Assembly (NCBI GenBank): GCA_040635515.1
Contig: JBEYHY010000001.1
Coordinates: forward strand, 496,001 to 560,000
Direction of reading: 5' to 3'
DNA from: Prauserella_A sp040635515
GTDB taxonomy: Bacteria; Actinomycetota; Actinomycetes; Mycobacteriales; Pseudonocardiaceae
DNA: 64,000 nt
Of the stretch, positions 8,436 through 17,594 are shown one piece after another; the stretch's first letter is position 1; each line of letters starts with the position of its first letter. The translations under genes were made by a program, and so were the position numbers. Under the pieces are notes generated by a model. That model saw only the letters and a program-made list of their open reading frames with translations. It ran no database searches and was not told the DNA's origin.

Positions 8436-9359
8436 ATGGAGCTTTCGTTGCAGCGCTTGCGGATGCTTCGGGAGTTGCATCGCAGGGGCACGGTCACCGC
8501 CGCCGCCACCGCGTTGCACTACACCGTTTCGGCCGTGTCCCAGCAGCTCGCTCAACTCGAGCGGGATGTAGGGGCGAAACTGTTCGAACGACTTGGCCGC
8601 AGGGTCCAGCTCACCGACCTGGGGATGCTGCTCACCGAGCACGCCGAGGACATCCTCGGCTCGGTCGAGCGGGCGACGCTAGCGCTGGAGGAGGCGCAGG
8701 ACGCGGTGGCCGCGCGGCTGACGGCGGGCGTGTGGGCTTCCGTGGCATCGGGTTTACTGCCTTCGGCGCTGACGTCGCTGGCGGCCGAGCATCCCGGCAT
8801 TCAGGTCAGGACGAAGGAACTCGCTCCCGAGGACACGGCGGGCGCGGTGAGGGACGGCAGTCTCGACTTCTCCTTCGTCATCGACTACTCGGATTACCCC
8901 ATGCCGTGGGATCCGGCGCTGACGAGGGTCGTGATCGCGGTGGAGCGCCTGCACGCCGCCGTGCCGGAGGGAACCGTGTCGGGTGAGGCCATCCCGCTGA
9001 CCGCGCTCGCCGAGCACCCGTGGATCCTGGCGGGACCGAGGTCGCATTTCGGCCGCGCGGTACGGATCGCCTGCCAGCGCAATGGATTCGAGCCGAAAAT
9101 CAACCACGAGGTCGGCGAGCAGGCCACCGCCCTGGCGATGGTCGCCGCCGGTCTCGGGGTCACGCTCGTCTCCGATCTCGGGCTGACGTTACGGCCGTCG
9201 GGAGTGGACATACTGAGCGTCACCGAACCGGTGATGCGTACCGTGTCCATCGCTCACAGGGCGGCGGCGGCACGGCGGCCGTCGCTGCAGTTCGTCATCG
9301 AGGCGGTGCGTGCCGCGGCCGCCGCGAAGGGGCTCGGTGCGTCGTCGGCGTTACCGTGA
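8436..9359 (+). CDS. LysR-family transcriptional regulator
   Basis: 307 residues. N-terminal winged helix: MELSLQRLRMLRELHRRGTV, ALHYTVSAVSQQLAQLE, GAKLFERLGRRVQLT; then a LysR substrate-binding domain from about residue 90 (ASGLLPSALTSLAAEHPGIQV, AAGLGVTLVSDLGL). Start chosen at the ATG that begins the canonical helix; the 33 extra upstream codons show no homology. Divergent from the dehydrogenase, which it plausibly regulates, perhaps sensing an amino acid or 2-oxo acid. Confidence 0.9.
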   Translation: MELSLQRLRMLRELHRRGTVTAAATALHYTVSAVSQQLAQLERDVGAKLFERLGRRVQLTDLGMLLTEHAEDILGSVERATLALEEAQDAVAARLTAGVWASVASGLLPSALTSLAAEHPGIQVRTKELAPEDTAGAVRDGSLDFSFVIDYSDYPMPWDPALTRVVIAVERLHAAVPEGTVSGEAIPLTALAEHPWILAGPRSHFGRAVRIACQRNGFEPKINHEVGEQATALAMVAAGLGVTLVSDLGLTLRPSGVDILSVTEPVMRTVSIAHRAAAARRPSLQFVIEAVRAAAAAKGLGASSALP

Positions 9360-9374
9360 CCGGGTGTCGTGGAG

Positions 9375-9405
9375 GCAGAACTCGGTGTCCTGAACGGGGA
9401 CTCGC
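9375..9405 (-). repeat. 21-bp polar intergenic repeat, array R2
   Basis: Minimal array of leader plus one unit. On the minus strand it reads GAGTCCCCGTTCAGGACACC then GAGTTCTGC. It begins 9 bp after the stop of the minus-strand NUDIX gene and fills the gap between two convergent genes. Confidence 0.75.
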
Positions 9406-9413
9406 CGGGGGCG

Positions 9414-9830
9414 TCAGCCGAGCACGCCTCCCGCGTGCAGCCGGTCGAGGATGATTCTGGTGGCGGCGGAGGTCCGGTCGCGGTCGGCGAATCCGAGCCA
9501 GGCCAGCTCCTCGATCTCCCCACTCGCCGCGAGTGTTCCGTGATAGCGGGCCGTGTAGCAGGACATGCGCACCAGCACCTCGGCTTCCTTGCCGTCGGCG
9601 GGTGCCTCGACGACACCCGCCGGAGCCGCGCTGTCCCGCGCGATCCTGACGGAGAGCTCCTCCTCGATCTCCCTGGCAAGGGTGCCGGAGTCGCTTTCTC
9701 CGTGTTCGCGTTTGCCGCCGGGGAGGTAGAACAGGTCCTTCCCCCGAGAGCGGACGGCCAGAACCCTGCCGTCCTCGACGTGAATCCAGGCGACTTTGTC
9801 GATCACTCGCGGGGCGGAATCAGCGGGCAT
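9414..9830 (-). CDS. NUDIX hydrolase
   Basis: 138 residues. The NUDIX box is complete: GGKREHGESDSGTLAREIEE followed by EL (about residues 42-63), so it should hydrolyse a nucleoside diphosphate linked to another moiety with Mg2+. Opening VIDKVAWIHVEDGRVLAVRS is the usual first strand pair. The ATG at 9830 was preferred because the upstream frame (43 codons, Arg-rich) reads back through the neighbouring regulator. Substrate cannot be told. Its stop is converged on by the LysR gene, with array R2 between. Confidence 0.85.
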   Translation of the reverse strand: MPADSAPRVIDKVAWIHVEDGRVLAVRSRGKDLFYLPGGKREHGESDSGTLAREIEEELSVRIARDSAAPAGVVEAPADGKEAEVLVRMSCYTARYHGTLAASGEIEELAWLGFADRDRTSAATRIILDRLHAGGVLG

Positions 9831-9855
9831 TCCGGTGATCCTACGGGCGTGCCCG

Positions 9856-11949
9856 TCAGGCACCGGCGAGCGTACGCAGCGCCGCCTCCGGCACGACCTT
9901 CTCACCCGCGCCGCCGAGGAGGGAGCCGAGCGGCAACGGGGTCGGCAGGACGCGCACATAGTCGCTGACGAGCTTCGGAACGCCGAACCGCGCCGGTGGC
10001 AACCGGATGAGCAGATGCTCGGCGGCGAGCCGGTTCAGCGCCGATTCGGCTGTCGGCACGGACACCCCAGCGAACACCGCGGCCGTTCCCGCCGTGAACT
10101 GTGCCCCGCTTCTGCGGGCCAGCAGCCGGAGCACGTGTTGTTCCCGCTCCGGCAGCGATTCGTACGAAAGGTCGAGTGCCGCCTTCACCGAGCGGCCGCC
10201 GAGCGCGAGTTCGGCCATCCGTTGTTCGGGGGTGTCCAGCCTGGTCAGAAGGTCGGCGAGCCCCCACGCGGGTCTGACCCGGAGCCTGCGGCCGACAAGT
10301 GCCAGCGCGAGCGGCGATCCGCCGCACAACTCCACGAGCCGGGCGGTCGCGGCGGGTTCGCGCTCCACAATGGCCTCGGACAGCATCGTGGTGAGCAGCT
10401 GCCTCGACTCCGCGCCGGTGAGCGCGCCGAGGGCGAGATGGTGGGCGCGGGGCAGCGTGAGTTCCGTCCTGCTGGTGACGAGGACGAGGTTCTCGCCGCC
10501 CGAGGGAAGCAGCGGCGCGACCTGGCGGGCGTCGGCGGCGTCGTCGAGCACGACGACCGCGGAACGGTCATGCAGCAGGTTGCGGTACTTCGCCGCGCGG
10601 GCGGCGAGCTCGTGCGGTATCTCGTCGTCGCTCAGCCCGAGTGAGCGCAGGAACGTGCCCAGCACCGCGCGTGGGTCCTCGGGGGGCTTCGCCGCCCTGC
10701 CCCTGAGGTCCGCGTGGAGTTGCTGTTCCGCGTAGCGTCCCTCCGCGACGAGCTCGTGCGCCAGTTTCAGCGCGAGCCGGGTTTTGCCCGTCCCGCCCAT
10801 CCCGCTGATCACGCGGACGACGGGCCCGCCGTCCGTGCCGGACAACCCGCGGCGCAGCGCGGCGAGTTCGACGGTCCTTCCCGCGAAATCGGAGCTGTCG
10901 GCAGGGAGCTGGCGGACAGCGGTCAGGGGTGTCCTGATGACCGCGGGCAGGTCGTGATGCAGCACCCTGCGGTGTGCTGCCATGAGTTCAGGCCCCGGCG
11001 AAGTCCCCAGTTCTTTCGCGAGCCGGTCCCGCAGGCCGGTGAATACGGTGAGCGCCTCGCTCTGCTGGCCGCTGGAGAGCAGCGCGATCATCAGTGCCGC
11101 GTGCAACTTCTCGTGCAGGGAATCGGCCGTGACGGCGACCCACAGCGCGGGAAGCGCCACCTCGGGTGTTCCGGCGGCCGCGGCCGCCGCCGCGAACCGC
11201 AGCACCATGGCACGCCGTTCCTTCGCGAGCGCGGTGACGGCGGGATGATTGCTGAGCATCGGCAGGTCGGCGAGTGGTTCGCCGCGCCACAACGCCGAGG
11301 CCTCGGCGTACAACGCGCACGCGGAGGAGGGGGCACCACGCCGTCCCGCGAGCTCGGCTTCCGCGCACAGTTTCCGGAACCGCAGAAGGTCCAGTTGCTC
11401 CTCGGCGATGGAGAGCCGATAACCACCACGCGAGGCGACCAGCACCGGACCGGCCGTGCCGTCGGATTCGCCCTTGAGCCCGCGCCGCAACCGTGACATG
11501 CGTGATGGCAGCGAGTCCTCCGCCGAGGGCGGAGCCAGCGGACCCCAGACCGCGGCCACGAGCGCGCTCCTGCTCACTGCGCGGTTGGCCGAAAGGGCGA
11601 GTACCGCGAGCAGCGCCTGCTGAGCGGGCGGACCGAGGTCGAGCGGCTTACCCGCGACCGTGCCTCGCAGCGGCCCGAGCACGGCGAGCCCTTCGCCGCT
11701 TCGCCGTTGCCGTGGTTCCGGCTCGCCGTTCGCCAGCAATTCCGCCTCGGCGGGAGACAGCCGCAGCGCGGCGGCCAGCCTGCGGACCGTGCCAGGCCTC
11801 GGCGCCTTGACCCTTCCCTGTTCGAGATCGCGAAGCCCGGCGAGACTGAGATCCGTCAGCATGGCCAATTCCCGCTGTGTCACCCCCGCGCGGCGGCGGA
11901 ACTCCCGCAGGGTGCCACCCACACCCGGTGCTGGGCCGGTCACCGGCAC
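9856..11949 (-). CDS. XRE-BTAD-NB-ARC transcriptional regulator (SARP/AfsR-like)
   Basis: About 697 residues. Domains in order: XRE helix-turn-helix (LREFRRRAGVTQRELAMLTD, residues 14-60); an OmpR-type winged helix and BTAD (LGPLRGTVAGKPLDL ... LGTSPGPELMAAHRRVL, about 95-340); an NB-ARC ATPase with Walker A GMGGTGKTR, VVVLDD as Walker B and GGSPLAL (about 375-620); and a short end without tetratricopeptide repeats. An XRE domain fused ahead of a SARP-type domain is less common than plain SARP. GTG 11949 follows GAGG; exact start uncertain (another GTG 6 bp inside). Divergent from a second NB-ARC regulator. Its target is unknown; no biosynthetic cluster is nearby. Confidence 0.85.
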   Translation of the reverse strand: MPVTGPAPGVGGTLREFRRRAGVTQRELAMLTDLSLAGLRDLEQGRVKAPRPGTVRRLAAALRLSPAEAELLANGEPEPRQRRSGEGLAVLGPLRGTVAGKPLDLGPPAQQALLAVLALSANRAVSRSALVAAVWGPLAPPSAEDSLPSRMSRLRRGLKGESDGTAGPVLVASRGGYRLSIAEEQLDLLRFRKLCAEAELAGRRGAPSSACALYAEASALWRGEPLADLPMLSNHPAVTALAKERRAMVLRFAAAAAAAGTPEVALPALWVAVTADSLHEKLHAALMIALLSSGQQSEALTVFTGLRDRLAKELGTSPGPELMAAHRRVLHHDLPAVIRTPLTAVRQLPADSSDFAGRTVELAALRRGLSGTDGGPVVRVISGMGGTGKTRLALKLAHELVAEGRYAEQQLHADLRGRAAKPPEDPRAVLGTFLRSLGLSDDEIPHELAARAAKYRNLLHDRSAVVVLDDAADARQVAPLLPSGGENLVLVTSRTELTLPRAHHLALGALTGAESRQLLTTMLSEAIVEREPAATARLVELCGGSPLALALVGRRLRVRPAWGLADLLTRLDTPEQRMAELALGGRSVKAALDLSYESLPEREQHVLRLLARRSGAQFTAGTAAVFAGVSVPTAESALNRLAAEHLLIRLPPARFGVPKLVSDYVRVLPTPLPLGSLLGGAGEKVVPEAALRTLAGA

Positions 11950-12218
11950 CCGCCGCCTCGGGTGAGTCGTGTCTGTTGTGCTCGTCGTGCGTCGCTGGCC
12001 ACCACGAAAGGCTGACGCACACCGGATAATCAACGGCAACTGAAAAGAAAACCCGCTGATCGGACCTTGACAGCACGGGTGCCTCGCCGACGTCGGCACC
12101 GGGGTGACGTGGTGGCCGGGCCGTGATCAATACACTTGACGCCAATCGGACAGTACGGTCACCGGCCCGCGGGGAGACCCGTGTGCGGGCCGGGGAGTCC
12201 AGGCTTGAGAGGAATGAC

Positions 12219-15182
12219 ATGGGCGAGCGCACCGGCGATGCTCATGCCGTGGCGGAACCGCTCACGTTCGGTGTACTGGGCCCGCTCACGGTGCGGCGCG
12301 CCGGCAAGCGGGTGGCCCTGCCGAGCGGGCAGACCCCTCAGCTGCTCGCCGTTCTGGTGCTGAACCAGGGTGGCCTCGTCAGCCACGAACTGCTCAGCGA
12401 GGTTCTGTGGGACGAGGACCCGCCCGCCAGCGCCCGCAAGCTCATCCAGGTCAGGCTCTCCCAGTTGCGCAGGCTGCTCGGTCAGGGTGCCGAACTCGTC
12501 GGAGGGAGGCAGGGGTACCGGCTGGAGATCCCCTCGGCCCAGGTGGACCTCGACGAGTTCCGCAGGCTCGTCACCGAGGCGGAAGTGTCGCGGCCGGATG
12601 TGGCGGAACCGTTGCTGCACAGCGCGTTGCGGCTCTGGCGGGGCACGGCGCTGGACGAGCTGAGCGGCACCATGAGGGGCGCGCGGATCGTGGCGGCGCT
12701 CGAAGAGGAACGGCTCGCCGCCGTCAGCGCGCACGCCGAGGCCGCGCTCGCGTCGGGGCGCTGTCCTGAACTGGTGACCGAACTGGCTTCGATCGTCGCC
12801 GAATACCCCTTGCGGGAGCGGCTCCGAGCTCAGCTCATGCGGGCGCTGCACAGGGCGGGAAGGCAGGCCGAAGCGCTGGCCGTGTTCGAGGAAGGGCGGG
12901 TGCTGCTCGCCGAGGAACTCGGGCTGGACCCCGGCAAGGAACTGCGCGGGGCACACGCCGAGATCCTCGGAGGGGACAGCGCGCTCGTCCACCCCGAGGT
13001 GGCGCGGCCCGCGCCGGCCGGCGCGGTGCCCTCCGTTCCGAGGCAGCTACCCGGTGCTCCCGCCCACTTCGTCGGCAGGCAGGCCGAGTCCGCCGCGCTG
13101 ATCGCCGCCGCGGCCGACACGGACGACGGACCGGCCCTCGTCGCCGTGCACGGCCAGGGAGGGCAGGGTAAGTCGGCGCTCGTGCTGCACGTCGCCCAGC
13201 AGCTCGCCGAATCCTTCCCCGGCGGTCAGCTCTACGTCGATCTGCTCGGTTCGACGCCGGGCGCCAGCCCGCTCGCCGCGGAGGACGTCCTGCGCAGGTT
13301 CCTCCGTGCCTTCGGGGTGCCTGCTCACGCCGTTCCCCAGGACCCCACGGAATCTTCGGCGATGTTCCGGTCCGCGATCGCGGGCAAGCGGGTTCTGGTG
13401 GTGCTCGACAACGCGGTCGACAGCGCGCAGGTCGTTCCGCTGCTTCCCGCTGGCCCCGGCACGGCGGTGCTGGTCACCAGCAGGAGGATTCTCGCCACCC
13501 TCGACTCGGTTTCCGTCGCGCTGGAACCGCTCGCCACCGACGACGCCGTCGCGTTGTTCGCCAGCCACCTCGACCGGCCCCTCAGCTCCGATGAGCGCGA
13601 GGCCGCCAAGCGGGTCGCCGAGGTGTGCGGGCACCTGCCGCTGGCCGTGCGCATCGCCGCGGCCCGGCTGCGCGGCAGGCCGGATTGGACCGTGACACAT
13701 CTGCTCGACCGGCTCGCCGATCAGCGAAGACGGCTCGACGAACTCGATTTCGACAACCTCGCGGTGCGATCGAGTATGGAGCTGAGCTACCGGGATCTCG
13801 ACGAAGGTGCCGCCCGCGCGTTCCGGCTGCTGGGGTTGCTGCCGCTGCCGTACGTGAGCCTTCCCGTCGCGGCCGCGCTGCTCGGTCACGAGCCCGACAC
13901 GGCCGACACGCTGCTCGAACCGCTGGTCAGGGCACGACTCATCGAGGTGGCCGCGCCGGGCAGGTACCGCTTGCACGATCTCGTGCGGTTGTTCGCGCTG
14001 GAGCGAGCCGAACGGCACGAATCGAAGGCCGAACGGGACACCGCGGTGAGCCGTGTGCTCGACCACTATCAGGTCCGGCTCAACGAGGCCCACACGCGGT
14101 TGCGGCCGCACAACAGATCGGCGGGGGGCGGTGAAGCCATGCCGGAGGGCGAGGGCGCACCCGAGATCGCCGAGTGCGTGCGGTGGATCAGCGACGAGAT
14201 CGACAATCTGGTCGCGGCGGCACGCATGGCAGCGGACGTGACCGGACTGGCCCCCAAGGCACTCTCGATCGCCCACCAGCTGCGGTTGTACCTGTGGGCG
14301 CAGGAAATGCGTGCCGACGCCGTCGAGATCGCCGACCTCGCTGGAACGGCGGCCGAACGGGTGGGCACCGACGCGGCGCTCGATCTGGCGCTGGACGTAC
14401 AGGCACTCATCAACCAGCACCTCGGCAGGCTCGGCGAGGCACACGCGCTCTACACGAGACTGCTCGGCGTGCGCCGCCGCCTCGGCGACATCTCGGGGCA
14501 GGGCAGGACACTCGGCAACCTCGGCATCCTGTTGCGGCACATGGGGCGGCTCGACGAGGCCCTGCACCGGCTCGGCGAGGCAGGGGAACTGCTTGACGAA
14601 CATGGTCCCGCCGAGGCCAAACCCCTTGTGCTGGCGTGCCTCGCCGACGTTCACCTTCAGGCCGGCCGCCCGGGGGAGGGATTGCGCCACGCGCAACGAA
14701 GCCTCGCGCTCTGCGCCGAGACGGACCCGACGTGCGCGGTGTACGCGCTGGTGTCGATCGGTCAGGCGCACTGCCAGCTCGGCGATCTCGACCCGGCCTT
14801 GACCGCGCTGAGCGAGAGCATCACCCTGTGCCGGACCCTGCACCTGCCGCACGACGAGTGGGAGGCGTTGCTGTGCAGGTCGGAGGTGCACGTGCGGGCC
14901 GGCGAGCCGGACGCGGCGATCGCCGACGCCGAGCGGGTGCTGACGCTGCTCAGCAACCATGGTGACTACTACGCCGAGGGCGCCGCGCATCGCCAGTTCG
15001 CCCGCGCCTTTCAGCTCAAGGGTGACGAGCTCGTCGCCGTCGAGCACGCGAGCTACGCCCGGAGCTTGTTCGCCAGCCCCGGTATCCGCCGCAACCCGTT
15101 GCTGGAGCGGCTGCTCGCGCGCGAGACAGCGGACACCGGCGGCGACCCTGCCGACCCTGACTACACGGCCGACACCGCTTAG
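12219..15182 (+). CDS. AfsR/SARP-family regulator (BTAD, NB-ARC, TPR)
   Basis: 987 residues. N-terminal OmpR-type winged helix (LTFGVLGPLTVRRAGKRVAL), BTAD to about 255 (EELGLDPGKELRGAHAEIL), NB-ARC with Walker A GQGGQGKSA, VLVVLDNA and GHLPLAV, then tetratricopeptide-like helices to the end (LGDISGQGRTLGNLGILLRH and following). This is the AfsR layout: a signal- or ATP-gated activator. ATG 12219 has AGAGGA five bases upstream; earlier in-frame GTG starts give a low-complexity extension. The stop TAG overlaps the stop of the convergent exporter gene by 3 of its bases. Confidence 0.88.
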   Translation: MGERTGDAHAVAEPLTFGVLGPLTVRRAGKRVALPSGQTPQLLAVLVLNQGGLVSHELLSEVLWDEDPPASARKLIQVRLSQLRRLLGQGAELVGGRQGYRLEIPSAQVDLDEFRRLVTEAEVSRPDVAEPLLHSALRLWRGTALDELSGTMRGARIVAALEEERLAAVSAHAEAALASGRCPELVTELASIVAEYPLRERLRAQLMRALHRAGRQAEALAVFEEGRVLLAEELGLDPGKELRGAHAEILGGDSALVHPEVARPAPAGAVPSVPRQLPGAPAHFVGRQAESAALIAAAADTDDGPALVAVHGQGGQGKSALVLHVAQQLAESFPGGQLYVDLLGSTPGASPLAAEDVLRRFLRAFGVPAHAVPQDPTESSAMFRSAIAGKRVLVVLDNAVDSAQVVPLLPAGPGTAVLVTSRRILATLDSVSVALEPLATDDAVALFASHLDRPLSSDEREAAKRVAEVCGHLPLAVRIAAARLRGRPDWTVTHLLDRLADQRRRLDELDFDNLAVRSSMELSYRDLDEGAARAFRLLGLLPLPYVSLPVAAALLGHEPDTADTLLEPLVRARLIEVAAPGRYRLHDLVRLFALERAERHESKAERDTAVSRVLDHYQVRLNEAHTRLRPHNRSAGGGEAMPEGEGAPEIAECVRWISDEIDNLVAAARMAADVTGLAPKALSIAHQLRLYLWAQEMRADAVEIADLAGTAAERVGTDAALDLALDVQALINQHLGRLGEAHALYTRLLGVRRRLGDISGQGRTLGNLGILLRHMGRLDEALHRLGEAGELLDEHGPAEAKPLVLACLADVHLQAGRPGEGLRHAQRSLALCAETDPTCAVYALVSIGQAHCQLGDLDPALTALSESITLCRTLHLPHDEWEALLCRSEVHVRAGEPDAAIADAERVLTLLSNHGDYYAEGAAHRQFARAFQLKGDELVAVEHASYARSLFASPGIRRNPLLERLLARETADTGGDPADPDYTADTA

Positions 15183-15493
15183 TGCAGGAACTTGAGGCCG
15201 ACGACACCGCCGACGATGAGCACCAGACAGGTGATGCGTGCCGCCGAAACGGGATCGTTCATCGCGACCATGCCGTAAATGGCGGTGCCGATCGCGCCGA
15301 TGCCGACCCACACGGCGTAGCCCGTACCCACCGGAATGGTGCGCAGCGCGTAGGCGAGCCCGCCCATGCTGATGACAAGGGCCACACCGAACACAATGGT
15401 CGGTCCGAGTCTGGTGAACCCGCGCGAGACACTCAACGCGGCGGCCCAGACGGTTTCGAAGAGACCGGACAGAATCAACGCCAGCCAAGCCAT
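15179..15493 (-). CDS. gdx: SMR-family guanidinium exporter (Gdx/SugE)
   Basis: 104 residues, four membrane helices, small multidrug resistance fold. The first helix LSGLFETVWAAALS carries the essential membrane Glu, and PVGTGYAVWVGIGAIGTA matches the Gdx/SugE branch rather than EmrE. Gdx proteins exchange guanidinium for protons as antiparallel dimers. A guanidine-III riboswitch lies 39 bases upstream of the ATG, which supports the assignment strongly. The ATG has a good GGAGG site. Convergent with the AfsR-like gene, with overlapping stop codons (TAA 15179-15181, TAG 15180-15182). Confidence 0.93.
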   Translation of the reverse strand: MAWLALILSGLFETVWAAALSVSRGFTRLGPTIVFGVALVISMGGLAYALRTIPVGTGYAVWVGIGAIGTAIYGMVAMNDPVSAARITCLVLIVGGVVGLKFLH

Positions 15494-15532
15494 CGTTATC
15501 CTCCACAGTAATGCGTTCGTTGCTACATCACT

Positions 15533-15572
15533 GCGTCGTCTTGGCTTGACCGGGTACGACGCGCTCGTCCGG
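15533..15572 (-). promoter_or_regulatory. Guanidine-III riboswitch (ykkC-III class)
   Basis: On the minus strand this 40-base element has the class hallmarks: opening CCGGACGAG, a stem GCGTCGT paired with the terminal ACGACGC, the conserved core TACCCGGTCA in which CCGG pairs back to the opening CCGG to form the pseudoknot, and CAAGAC before the closing strand. It matches the known Thermobifida-type guanidine-III aptamer almost base for base, with stem covariation. It lies in the leader of gdx and probably opens its ribosome-binding site when guanidinium binds. Confidence 0.92.
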
Positions 15573-15776
15573 GGTCTGTGTCGTGATTCAGGTTAGCACG
15601 CTCGCGATCCACTGAGCTGGTGATTCATCTGACCATGTGCCGCTCTGCGACCGTCCACTCCGGACCTTGAGCGTCTCGTGGGTTCCGGCGCTGTCGGTCG
15701 TTCGATGGACAGCGCGTTCCTCCGCGCGGTCGTCCCCGCCGCGTCGCGAACCGGCGAGCATCGTGGGGTGAAACCC

Positions 15777-17282
15777 ATGACGGTCAGTGCGAGCAGGGTG
15801 CGAGATCCACTACCGCGGTTCGCGGTACGCGGTGTCGGCGTCGTGGTGATGGCGCAAGCCACGCTGCTGACGGCGCTGTCCGGCCGTTACGGATTCCACA
15901 GGGACGAGCTGTACTTCCTGGCCGCGGGTGACCGGCCTGCTTGGGGATACGTCGACCAGCCCCCGCTGACCCCGATGCTGGTGAGGCTCGCCACCGAGCT
16001 GGCGGGCGCGAGCGAACCGGGGATCAGGGTGGTGTCGACGGTGGTGGCGGCGGCCACCGTCGCGCTGGTAGCGCTCGTGGCGAGAGAACTCGGCGGGGGA
16101 GGGACGGCGCAGACGTTCGCCGCGTTCACGGCGGCGATCTCGTCGCTCGTGCTCGTCGTCGGCCACATGGTCTCCACGACGACCCTCGACGTGCTGCTGT
16201 GGCTGGTGGTCGCTCTGCTGCTGATCCGGTTGCTGCGCACAGGCGACCACCGATGGTGGCTTGCCGTGGGAGCGGCCGCAGGGGTGGCGCTGCTGAACAA
16301 GTGGCTTGTGGTGCTGCTGGTACTCGCGGTGGGAATCGCGCTGCTGCTCGTCGGCCCGCGGCCGGCGCTGCGCAGCCGGCTGCTGGTCGCCGGGGCGGGT
16401 ATCGCGCTGGTGATCGCGGCGCCAACACTGGTGTGGCAGTTGCGGAACGGGTTTCCGCTGCTCACCGTCGCGGGCGGGATCAGCGCGGACGACGGCGCCG
16501 AGAACCGGATCATGTTCCTGCCACTGCAGATCGCTTACCTCTCGCCCGCGCTCGTCCCGGTGTGGATCGCGGGCATGGTGCGGTTGTGGCGGGAGCGGGG
16601 ACCGGGCTCACCACGCGCGATGGCATTGGCGTATCCGCTGCTGGTGGCCGTCCTGCTCGTGGTGGGAGGAAAACCGTACTACTCGATCCCGCTGTTGCTG
16701 GTGCTGCTCGCCGCGGGAGCCGAGCCCACGCTGAACTGGCTGGCTCGCGGGCGGGTGCGCGTGGCCGCCGCGTCCGCGCTGGCGGTTCTCGCGAGCGCGG
16801 GGTCGGTCGTCGTGGCATTGCCGGTGCTGCCTGCCACGGCACTCGACGGTCCCGTGCTCGCGATGAACAAGGAACAGGGCGAGCAGGTGGGCTGGCCGGA
16901 ATTCGTCACGACGGTGGCGCGGGTGTGGGACGAGATCCCGGCCGGGCGCAGGGAAACGGCGACGATATTCACCGCCAGCTACGGTCAGGCCGGTGCGATC
17001 GAGCACTACGGCCCGGCACGCGGATTGCCGGTGCCTCACTCCGGTCACATGTCCTATGCGGACTGGGGGCCTCCCGCCGACCGGCTGGCCGGGCCTGTCG
17101 TCCTTGTCGGAGCCGCGCCGGGCGGGCGCATGGTGAGCGCCTTCACCGGCTGCGAACTCGCCGCCGTCCATCGCACGCCGGGCGGGGTCGGCAACAACGA
17201 GGACGGTACCGCCGTCATGCTGTGCGAGGGAACCACCCTGCCGTGGTCGAGCGTGTGGCCCTCGCTGCGGCACTTCTACTGA
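15777..17282 (+). CDS. Membrane glycosyltransferase, family 39 / ArnT-like
   Basis: 501 residues with roughly ten hydrophobic helices and a C-terminal extracellular part. The early motif GRYGFHRDELYFLAAGDRPAWG contains the Asp-Glu pair of the GT-C superfamily (first periplasmic loop), followed by WGYVDQPPLTP; later GGKPYYSIPLLLVLLAAGA is also typical. Such proteins transfer a sugar or sugar-like group from a polyprenyl carrier on the outer face of the membrane. ATG 15777 chosen; a GTG 9 bp upstream is possible. The acceptor is unknown. Single gene, upstream of the convergent pspC-type gene. Confidence 0.85.
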   Translation: MTVSASRVRDPLPRFAVRGVGVVVMAQATLLTALSGRYGFHRDELYFLAAGDRPAWGYVDQPPLTPMLVRLATELAGASEPGIRVVSTVVAAATVALVALVARELGGGGTAQTFAAFTAAISSLVLVVGHMVSTTTLDVLLWLVVALLLIRLLRTGDHRWWLAVGAAAGVALLNKWLVVLLVLAVGIALLLVGPRPALRSRLLVAGAGIALVIAAPTLVWQLRNGFPLLTVAGGISADDGAENRIMFLPLQIAYLSPALVPVWIAGMVRLWRERGPGSPRAMALAYPLLVAVLLVVGGKPYYSIPLLLVLLAAGAEPTLNWLARGRVRVAAASALAVLASAGSVVVALPVLPATALDGPVLAMNKEQGEQVGWPEFVTTVARVWDEIPAGRRETATIFTASYGQAGAIEHYGPARGLPVPHSGHMSYADWGPPADRLAGPVVLVGAAPGGRMVSAFTGCELAAVHRTPGGVGNNEDGTAVMLCEGTTLPWSSVWPSLRHFY

Positions 17283-17289
17283 CCCCGGT

Positions 17290-17475
17290 TCACGATCCGG
17301 CCTTCGGGATGATGAGCCACAACACCAGGTACAGCAGGAACTGCGGGCCGGGGAGCAGGCAGGAGGCCACGAACACCAGCCGTACGGTGCGTGCCTCCCA
17401 GCCGTAACGTTCGGCGATCCCGCCGCAGACACCGGCGATCATGCGGTTGCTTCGTGAACGGGTCAACGCTGTCAT
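17290..17475 (-). CDS. PspC-domain membrane protein
   Basis: 61 residues, one PspC domain: LTRSRSNRMIAGVCGGIAERYG, then TVRLVFVASCLLPGPQFLLYLVLWLIIP. In actinobacteria such short PspC proteins are linked to envelope stress, without a defined partner here. One to two membrane helices. Ends 8 bp from the convergent glycosyltransferase stop. Confidence 0.9.
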   Translation of the reverse strand: MTALTRSRSNRMIAGVCGGIAERYGWEARTVRLVFVASCLLPGPQFLLYLVLWLIIPKAGS

Positions 17476-17594
17476 GTCACCACAGTGCGCCCTCGGCGGC
17501 CGCGTGGCATCGGTGACAACCCTGACTTCCTCCCGGGAAAATCACCCTGGTGACAGTGGCCACACGAAACACACCGGTCACGGCCGCACCCTGG

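Noticed and set aside
13047..15506. 819-residue minus-strand open frame
   Set aside because: Antisense to the AfsR-like gene and runs across the exporter gene; no recognisable domain.
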